Part shown: piece after piece, positions 59,128 to 64,000 of the stretch
Numbering within the stretch: the first letter of the stretch is position 1
How the letters are laid out: each line of letters opens with the position of its first letter
Assembly: GCF_003610695.1 (NCBI RefSeq)
Contig: NZ_RAQH01000006.1
Span: 158,031-222,030, forward strand
Length of the DNA: 64,000 nt
Source of the DNA: Epilithonimonas arachidiradicis
GTDB taxonomy: Bacteria; Bacteroidota; Bacteroidia; Flavobacteriales; Weeksellaceae
Direction of reading: 5' to 3'
Notes under the pieces: model-generated
What the model saw: only the letters and a program-made list of their open reading frames with translations
The model's database searches: none
Told to the model about the DNA's origin: nothing
Program-made: the position numbers and the translations under genes

Positions 59128-59178
59128 TAAAAAAAGTAGGAAGACCAACGAAGCATCCCCCTACTTATGTTTTTAGAT
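59128..59178 (-). terminator. Probable terminator after the sulfatase gene
   Basis: On the minus strand AAGTAGG and CCTACTT pair around a 23-nt loop, followed by TTTTTTATTTT. Confidence 0.5.
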
Positions 59179-59221
59179 GCAAGTATTTTGCCAAACAACG
59201 TTCAAGTCAATAGAAGTTAAT

Positions 59222-61216
59222 TTACTTCTTTGTTAATAATGTCTGATTGTTGTTCATCTTCATTTTTCCATTTTTAAATCTTTCACTAGCGGTTTGATAA
59301 TAGGAAATAGTCTCAGAAACCAGTTGTAGATTTTTGGATTTAATTTCCTTCAAAGATTTGTCCGAATCTTTTACTGTAAATTGTTTTACCTTTTTTCGAT
59401 CATCAATCTGAATGAAAATATTGCCTTTCAACATTCCCAGAGTTCTGTAATTTCCGATGAAAGCGCGTTCGTCACCAACTTTTGTCTGATTAATGTCTTT
59501 TCCGTACAAACTTGTCGTATAATTCCAACCGAGATAACCAAATAAAGTCGGCATCAAATCAATCTGAGAAGTCAGACGATTGATTTTTTCTGCTTTCTGA
59601 GGAAGATTGTAAATAACCGCAGGAATATGGTGTTTGTCGATATTGATTTCCCACTTTCCGGCACTGCTTGCACAATGGTCGGCAACGATGACGAACACGG
59701 TGTTTTTGAACCAAGGTTTTGTTTTTGCATCAGCCAGAAATTTCCCCAGAGCATAATCGGTGTATTTCACAGCTCCATTTCTGTCACCTTGCGGAAGGTC
59801 GATTTTTCCGGCTGGGAAAGTGTAAGGTTTATGATTGGAGGTCGTCATCACAAACTGGAAAAACGGTTTGTTTAGTTTACTGCTTTTATCAGCGTATTTA
59901 ATCGATTGTTTGTATAAATCTTCATCGCAAATTCCCCACGCATTTTCAAAACTTACTTCACTGTCCGGAATATTAAAACGTTGTGTTTTGATTTCGTCTG
60001 ACAAAGGATTTCCACGGTTTCTATCCACAATATCAAAGCCCTGTCCTCCGAAAAAATTATTCATATTATCAAAATAACCATCACCACCGTAAATGAAATA
60101 AGGCTGATAATTTTTCTCTTTAAAAATCGTAGCCACAGAAAACAAATTCTGATTATCTGGTCTTCGAACAATACTGTTCCCCGGCGTCGGCGGAACAGAT
60201 AAAGTTAAAGCTTCCATTCCTCTCACAGTTCTGGTTCCAGTTGCGTATAGATTGGTGAAGAAAATACTTTCGTTAGCCAGTTTATCATAATTTGGAGTGA
60301 GGTTATCTTTGTTTCCGAAAGCTTTCAGAAAATCTCCACTGAAGCTTTCTATCGCAATCAGAATGACGTTAGGATGTTGCTCATTTTCAGATTTTGTAGT
60401 TCTGGAAATATCGTCCCATTGGTTGGAAACATAAGTCTGATTTTCCTGCAAAAGATTTTTTTTCAGAACAGAATATGCTTCTTTATCATCGATTTTCGGG
60501 TAGAAAGTTTCGTAATCCAATTCATTGGATTTGAAAGCGGTAAAAAATGAAAATGTTCCGTTTTTTCCTAATTCGTTTAAAACTAAATTATTGCTGAAAT
60601 CTGCTTGTTTGTTTTTCAATATTAAACTTAAAATTAAAGCCGGAATCAATACAGAAAAAAGTGCGAATCTTTTTGAAATAGGTCTTTTGTCTGAAAATGT
60701 ACTTCTGAATATTTTTCTTTTCTGAAGGAAAACAAACGTTAAAACAATCAATGCGACTAATATGAAAATGATTAATGGCAACGGATAAGATTCGTTGATG
60801 TTCGAAATCACTTCGTAAGTATAAATCAGATAATCAACCGCAATGAAATTGAATCTCACGCCAAATTCACCCCAAAAAGGAATCTCCGCCAACAAGCTGA
60901 AATAGATGATGAGAAGCACAATCGCCAGATAAACATAGGTGAAAATCTTATCGAATCTGGAACCAATCCACCGTTTCGGAAAAACCAAAAGATAAACTGA
61001 ATACAGCAGTAAAAACAATGTTCCAACCGCAAAATCATAGCAAAATCCGGTGAAAAATGCTCTTACAATGTAGAACAAATTAAAGTCTACATCTTTCGAA
61101 GACCAAAACAGAAATCCAATCCTGATAAGGGTTGAAAATAAAATATATAAACTTAAAATTGAGAATAAAACAGCAAATCTGCTGTCAAATATTTTTTGAA
61201 TTTTTTTAAGAATCAT
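59222..61216 (-). CDS. LTA synthase family sulfatase (phosphoglycerol/phosphoethanolamine transferase-like)
   Basis: 664 residues. Five membrane helices fill about residues 10-200 (for example FAVLFSILSLYILFSTLIRI, FAVGTLFLLLYSVYLLVF). From about 265 the alkaline-phosphatase-superfamily domain follows: metal-binding Glu in VILIAIESFSGDFLKAFGNK, nucleophile Thr in ATGTRTVRGMEALTLS, YGGDGYFDNMNNFFGG, and Asp/His in VFVIVADHCASSAGKWEI. Gram-negative relatives modify glycans or lipid A with phosphoglycerol or phosphoethanolamine; true lipoteichoic acid is not expected here. It follows the kinase gene by 60 bp, so the two-component system may control it. Confidence 0.9.
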   Translation of the reverse strand: MILKKIQKIFDSRFAVLFSILSLYILFSTLIRIGFLFWSSKDVDFNLFYIVRAFFTGFCYDFAVGTLFLLLYSVYLLVFPKRWIGSRFDKIFTYVYLAIVLLIIYFSLLAEIPFWGEFGVRFNFIAVDYLIYTYEVISNINESYPLPLIIFILVALIVLTFVFLQKRKIFRSTFSDKRPISKRFALFSVLIPALILSLILKNKQADFSNNLVLNELGKNGTFSFFTAFKSNELDYETFYPKIDDKEAYSVLKKNLLQENQTYVSNQWDDISRTTKSENEQHPNVILIAIESFSGDFLKAFGNKDNLTPNYDKLANESIFFTNLYATGTRTVRGMEALTLSVPPTPGNSIVRRPDNQNLFSVATIFKEKNYQPYFIYGGDGYFDNMNNFFGGQGFDIVDRNRGNPLSDEIKTQRFNIPDSEVSFENAWGICDEDLYKQSIKYADKSSKLNKPFFQFVMTTSNHKPYTFPAGKIDLPQGDRNGAVKYTDYALGKFLADAKTKPWFKNTVFVIVADHCASSAGKWEINIDKHHIPAVIYNLPQKAEKINRLTSQIDLMPTLFGYLGWNYTTSLYGKDINQTKVGDERAFIGNYRTLGMLKGNIFIQIDDRKKVKQFTVKDSDKSLKEIKSKNLQLVSETISYYQTASERFKNGKMKMNNNQTLLTKK

Positions 61217-61276
61217 TACTTTTTACGCGTTTAAAAACGTGTAAAGATGAAACTCAATTTAGAAGAAATTTAGAAT

Positions 61277-62560
61277 TTACAGTTTTACCGAGAAAATATG
61301 ATTATGATTTTCGAATCTGTAATCGATACTCCAGTTCTGAGATTTGCAGATTTCTTTTACAATAGCGAGTCCAAGTCCGCTTCCGTTATTGTCTTTCGAG
61401 AATCTGGAAAACCGTTTGAACAGCAAATCTGAGTTTAGTTTTTCTGTCCCCGAATTAGAAACTTCGAAAACAGAATTGTTTAATTTTATAGAAATCGAAC
61501 CGTTAATCGGAGTATGGCGGATAGCGTTCAAAATCAAATTATTAATCAAAACTTCCGTTAATCCAATGTTTCCGTTCACTTTTATATCAGAAGAAATTTT
61601 GCTGTGAACGGAAATGTTTTTCTGATCAAAATGTTCCTGCAAAATCTCCATACTTTGATTGAGTAATTCGTCCAGATGTATTTCGGAATTATCAAACTGA
61701 TTGTTTTCAATTTTTGCTAATAATAAAAGATTTTTATTGATTCTTGAACTTCTGGACAAAGCGCGGTTCATTTCTTCCGCAATATGATATTGTTTTTCTG
61801 TCAAATCTTCGTTTTGCAAAAGAATATCGAGTTTGTTTTTTAAAATCGCCAAAGGAGTCTGGAGTTCGTGGGAAGCATTTTCTGTAAACTCTTTCTGTGT
61901 TTTATACACGGAAACATTATGTTCTATCAGCTTGCTTAATGATTGATTCAGTTCATCAAATTCAGTGACATCGGTTTGCGGAAATTCAATTTTTGTCTGA
62001 TTATTGAGGCTGAAAGTTTTCAGTTGATCCAAAGTCTCACGGAAAGGTTTCCAAACCGATTTTGAAAGTCTTCTGTTGAGAAATAACAATCCGCCGACAA
62101 TCAGAATGAAGAGAATAACTGTGGTTGCGGATATGAAAAAAATAGTTTCCTGAGATTCTTCGATATTGGTTTCGATATTGAAACGATATGGTTTTTTGTT
62201 GAGATAAATAATCTTCGACAAACACCTGAACCTGTCAATGTCATTAAAATCAAGAAAATCGTGTGGCTTTTCTACAATGAAAATACTGTCCTTGAAATGG
62301 TCGTTTTTATCTAAATTCCGGATGTTTGTGGTGGGTTGTACATCGTTCCACAACTTTATCGTTTCGTTCAGTTTTTCATCGGATAATTTTAAACTGTTGA
62401 TTTGAGAGCTGGTTTTTTCGGCTACAATTTTGTTGTGCTCATCCAATTCGTGTTTCCAGATCGCATCCACCACAAAATAATACAGCGGAATGCTGATGAC
62501 CAGAATAATCAGGACATAGATGATGAAGGGTTTTGTGGTTTTGTTTAAAAGCGGCTTCAC
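61277..62560 (-). CDS. Two-component sensor histidine kinase
   Basis: 427 residues. Two membrane helices (FIIYVLIILVISIPLYYFVV at 13-32 and TIFFISATTVILFILIVGGL near 140-160) bracket a periplasmic sensing region. A HAMP-like linker precedes the phospho-acceptor His231 (ENASHELQTPLAILKNKLDI); the N box LINNLILNAIRHTPINGS, the G1/G2 region DNNGSGLGLAIVKEICKSQ and a complete HATPase domain follow. It pairs with the OmpR-type regulator at 62974. A four-helix-bundle gene lies between the two. Signal unknown; the gene downstream is a sulfatase. Confidence 0.95.
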   Translation of the reverse strand: MKPLLNKTTKPFIIYVLIILVISIPLYYFVVDAIWKHELDEHNKIVAEKTSSQINSLKLSDEKLNETIKLWNDVQPTTNIRNLDKNDHFKDSIFIVEKPHDFLDFNDIDRFRCLSKIIYLNKKPYRFNIETNIEESQETIFFISATTVILFILIVGGLLFLNRRLSKSVWKPFRETLDQLKTFSLNNQTKIEFPQTDVTEFDELNQSLSKLIEHNVSVYKTQKEFTENASHELQTPLAILKNKLDILLQNEDLTEKQYHIAEEMNRALSRSSRINKNLLLLAKIENNQFDNSEIHLDELLNQSMEILQEHFDQKNISVHSKISSDIKVNGNIGLTEVLINNLILNAIRHTPINGSISIKLNNSVFEVSNSGTEKLNSDLLFKRFSRFSKDNNGSGLGLAIVKEICKSQNWSIDYRFENHNHIFSVKL

Positions 62561-62587
62561 AAAGAATTATAAGTTATGAATTATAAA

Positions 62588-62950
62588 TTATGAGTTTTTC
62601 ATTTTGGTTGTGATGATGGCACTACGAATCATTTTCAATATTTCTAAAGCATCATTATTAATGTTTTCATATTCTGTGGACGATAAGAATTCGGTTTCAA
62701 ATAAAAGTTCGAGCCAATAAAGAGATTCATCACATTCCTTTTGAGCAATAGCAAGCTTATGAATGAAGTCTGCTTTGCTCTCTGCGTTCTGAGCTTCCCG
62801 AATTAATGCACCAATTGCGGTTCCGCTTCTCAATAATTGCTTACTTAATACAAATTCCTTTTTATCTGTTGTAAGATATTTGTAAAGTTTTACGATTCTT
62901 ATAGCAAAACTAAAACTCTTATCCTTCAAAACATTTTTCTTTTCACTCAT
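62588..62950 (-). CDS. Four helix bundle protein (S23-like)
   Basis: 120 residues matching the S23/four-helix-bundle family: FAIRIVKLYKYLTTDKKEFV, LSKQLLRSGTAIGALIREAQ, NAESKADFIHKLAIAQKECD, ESLYWLELLFET. These small proteins are known from intervening sequences in 23S rRNA and form pentamers; their cellular role is unclear. It lies between the response regulator and kinase genes with direct neighbours of TTATAAATTATGA type (62565-62590 and 62945-62970), which suggests it was inserted into the operon. It is co-directional and may be co-transcribed. Confidence 0.88.
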   Translation of the reverse strand: MSEKKNVLKDKSFSFAIRIVKLYKYLTTDKKEFVLSKQLLRSGTAIGALIREAQNAESKADFIHKLAIAQKECDESLYWLELLFETEFLSSTEYENINNDALEILKMIRSAIITTKMKNS

Positions 62951-62973
62951 AATTCATCATTTATAACTCATCA

Positions 62974-63651
62974 CTAATTTGATTCCCATTTATAACCAGT
63001 TCCGTAAACCGTTTTCAGGTAAGGTTCGCAGCCTGCGTCATTCAGTTTTTTCTTTAAGTTTTTCACGTGTGCATACACAAAATCGTGATTGTCCAGCATA
63101 TCTGCAAAATCTCCCGAAAGATGCTCTGCCAAGGTACTTTTGGATATGACTTTATTCTTGTTACCGATAAAATAAATCAACAGATCAAACTCTTTTTTTG
63201 TCAATGCTATAAGTTCATTATTGACTGAAACAGTCTTTGCCAAAAGGTCGATTTGTAATTCATTTTGATTGATAATATTAGAATTGTTAAACTGTTTTCT
63301 TCTGATTATGGAATAAATTCTCGCCATTAATTCCGACAAATGGAATGGTTTCGTCAAATAGTCATCCGCACCAAGTTGCAAACCTTTTATTTTGTCATCC
63401 AGAGCATTTTTTGCAGAAACGATGATAACGCCGTCCTGCTTATTTTGCTTTTTCAGCTCTTCCAGAATTTTCAACCCATTACCGTCCGGCAGCATAATGT
63501 CAAGAATAATACAATCGTATTGGAAAGTTTCTATCTTGTACATTGCTTCATAGAAAGTGAAGGCAAATTCGCACAGGTAGTTCTCCTCGGAAAGGTATTC
63601 TGCGATACTTTTTGCCAATTCGGTTTCGTCTTCAATAATCAGGATTTTCAT
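62974..63651 (-). CDS. OmpR-type two-component response regulator
   Basis: 225 residues. Receiver domain with acidic pocket (IIEDE), phospho-acceptor Asp51 (IILDIMLPDGNG) and Lys101 (DYLTKPFHLSELMA). The C-terminal winged helix (LALTKKEFDLLIYFIGNKNK, HVKNLKKKLNDAGCEPYLKT, VYGTGYKW) is of OmpR/PhoB type. It begins the operon that continues with the four-helix-bundle protein, the kinase and probably the sulfatase. No promoter box of the TAnnTTTG type is obvious just upstream. Confidence 0.95.
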   Translation of the reverse strand: MKILIIEDETELAKSIAEYLSEENYLCEFAFTFYEAMYKIETFQYDCIILDIMLPDGNGLKILEELKKQNKQDGVIIVSAKNALDDKIKGLQLGADDYLTKPFHLSELMARIYSIIRRKQFNNSNIINQNELQIDLLAKTVSVNNELIALTKKEFDLLIYFIGNKNKVISKSTLAEHLSGDFADMLDNHDFVYAHVKNLKKKLNDAGCEPYLKTVYGTGYKWESN

Positions 63652-64000
63652 TAGTAATTCTATTTTATAAATATCGGAATTTTTATCCAGCGAATTTATA
63701 GGTTGAATTTAGAAGAAATTTTGAAGGGATTAAAAAGGTCAAAATAAAGTAACTATTCTAAAACGCAGTGAACAATTTTTTTAAATTAAAATCGGAAGAT
63801 TGGTATTCTTCATATTTTCTGTTGTAGTTTTCCGTGATCATAAATAACAGAGACTATTTTTAGTTATCATCTGCAGACTTGGATGAACTCAATGTTTCCC
63901 TTGGTATTGCTATAAAAATCGACACTTGTCTGTTGTTACAATAAAAGAAACTTTCAGTCGTTATCACTAATCCATTTGCACTGTTTCAGGATTAATTGGA
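63652..64000. other. 349 bp without an identifiable gene
   Basis: AT-rich DNA after the response regulator start. No reading frame of convincing length or motif is seen. On the minus strand a frame entering from the right edge ends at a TAG (63967-63969) with the last residues PINPETVQMD, which could be the C-terminus of a gene beyond the window, but this is too short to call. Confidence 0.4.

Noticed and set aside
59222..61216. Lipoteichoic acid synthase
   Set aside because: The fold is right, but Gram-negative Bacteroidota do not make lipoteichoic acid; a phosphoglycerol or phosphoethanolamine transfer role is more plausible.
1..64000. CRISPR array, prophage, integrative element or secondary metabolite cluster
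   Set aside because: No direct repeat-spacer pattern, integrase, phage structural genes, transposase, polyketide or peptide synthetase was seen on either strand.
63967..64000. C-terminus of a minus-strand gene entering from the right edge
   Set aside because: Only about ten codons are visible (ending VQMD), too few to distinguish from chance.

Overview
The window is AT-rich, gene-dense chromosomal DNA from a member of the Bacteroidota, most likely a Chryseobacterium-like genus of the Weeksellaceae (Flavobacteriia). The evidence is: promoters of the Bacteroidota type (TAnnTTTG at -7), few Shine-Dalgarno sequences, type IX secretion (T9SS) C-terminal sorting domains, a PorX-type response regulator with a PglZ domain, GH92, DUF4254/DUF4292 and LA_2272 family proteins, and a 30-residue AURKAIP1/COX24-type basic protein. 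No prophage, CRISPR array, rRNA operon or complete insertion sequence is visible. Assignments rest on reading motifs and recalled families; no database search was run.

Layout. 0-6.5 kb: the N-terminal part of an M13 peptidase (runs off the left edge), a RelE/ParE-type toxin-antitoxin pair, asnS, a CDP-alcohol phosphatidyltransferase with an LA_2272 repeat protein, an HTH regulator and a membrane protein. 6.5-10.6 kb: an AraC regulator and a serine hydrolase lie between a decayed fragment of rimM and the intact rpsP-rimM pair. 10.6-15.5 kb: photolyase, nitroreductase, a Gre-like factor, trmD and a type II NADH dehydrogenase. 15.6-21 kb: a cobalamin riboswitch controlling a TonB-dependent receptor and a beta-propeller surface lipoprotein (BtuB/BtuG-like), then a T9SS cargo protein divergent from a TPR/HTH regulator. 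22.7-31 kb: mutY, HU, the 30-residue basic protein, RNase G, a lipoprotein, porX, a tail-anchored protein with an L7/L12-like domain, exonuclease III, and a TRIC-type channel. 31-40.9 kb: uvrC, a DUF2130 protein, a flippase-like membrane protein, panD, a second HU, the tatA-DUF4254-lipoprotein-ribA operon and an EnvC-like/DUF4292 pair. 41-47.5 kb: nucleotidyltransferase, polysaccharide flippase, GH92 mannosidase and dihydroorotase. 47.6-54.3 kb: a redox and detoxification block (azoreductase/HxlR, AraC, aldo-keto reductase, AraC, SDR, dienoyl-CoA-reductase-like SDR). 54.4-63.7 kb: M1 peptidase, ribB with a degenerate ribA domain, tRNA-Cys, a T9SS lamin-tail protein, an LTA-synthase-like sulfatase and a two-component system with a four-helix-bundle gene wedged between regulator and kinase.

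How the genes relate: PorX probably regulates the secretion route used by the two T9SS cargo proteins seen here. The separate ribA supplies the GTP cyclohydrolase II activity that the C-terminal half of the RibBA-like protein seems to have lost. The riboswitch links vitamin B12 supply to its surface uptake pair. The most notable non-genic signals are a family of six dispersed intergenic repeats with conserved ends and variable middles, two smaller inverted-repeat families, an AT-rich nested palindrome at 49.93-50.05 kb, the rimM remnant, and several promoters placed 4-5 nt from the start codon (predicted leaderless mRNAs). I found no convincing large new system; the L7/L12-like tail-anchored protein, the repeat family and the rimM scar are the best leads.
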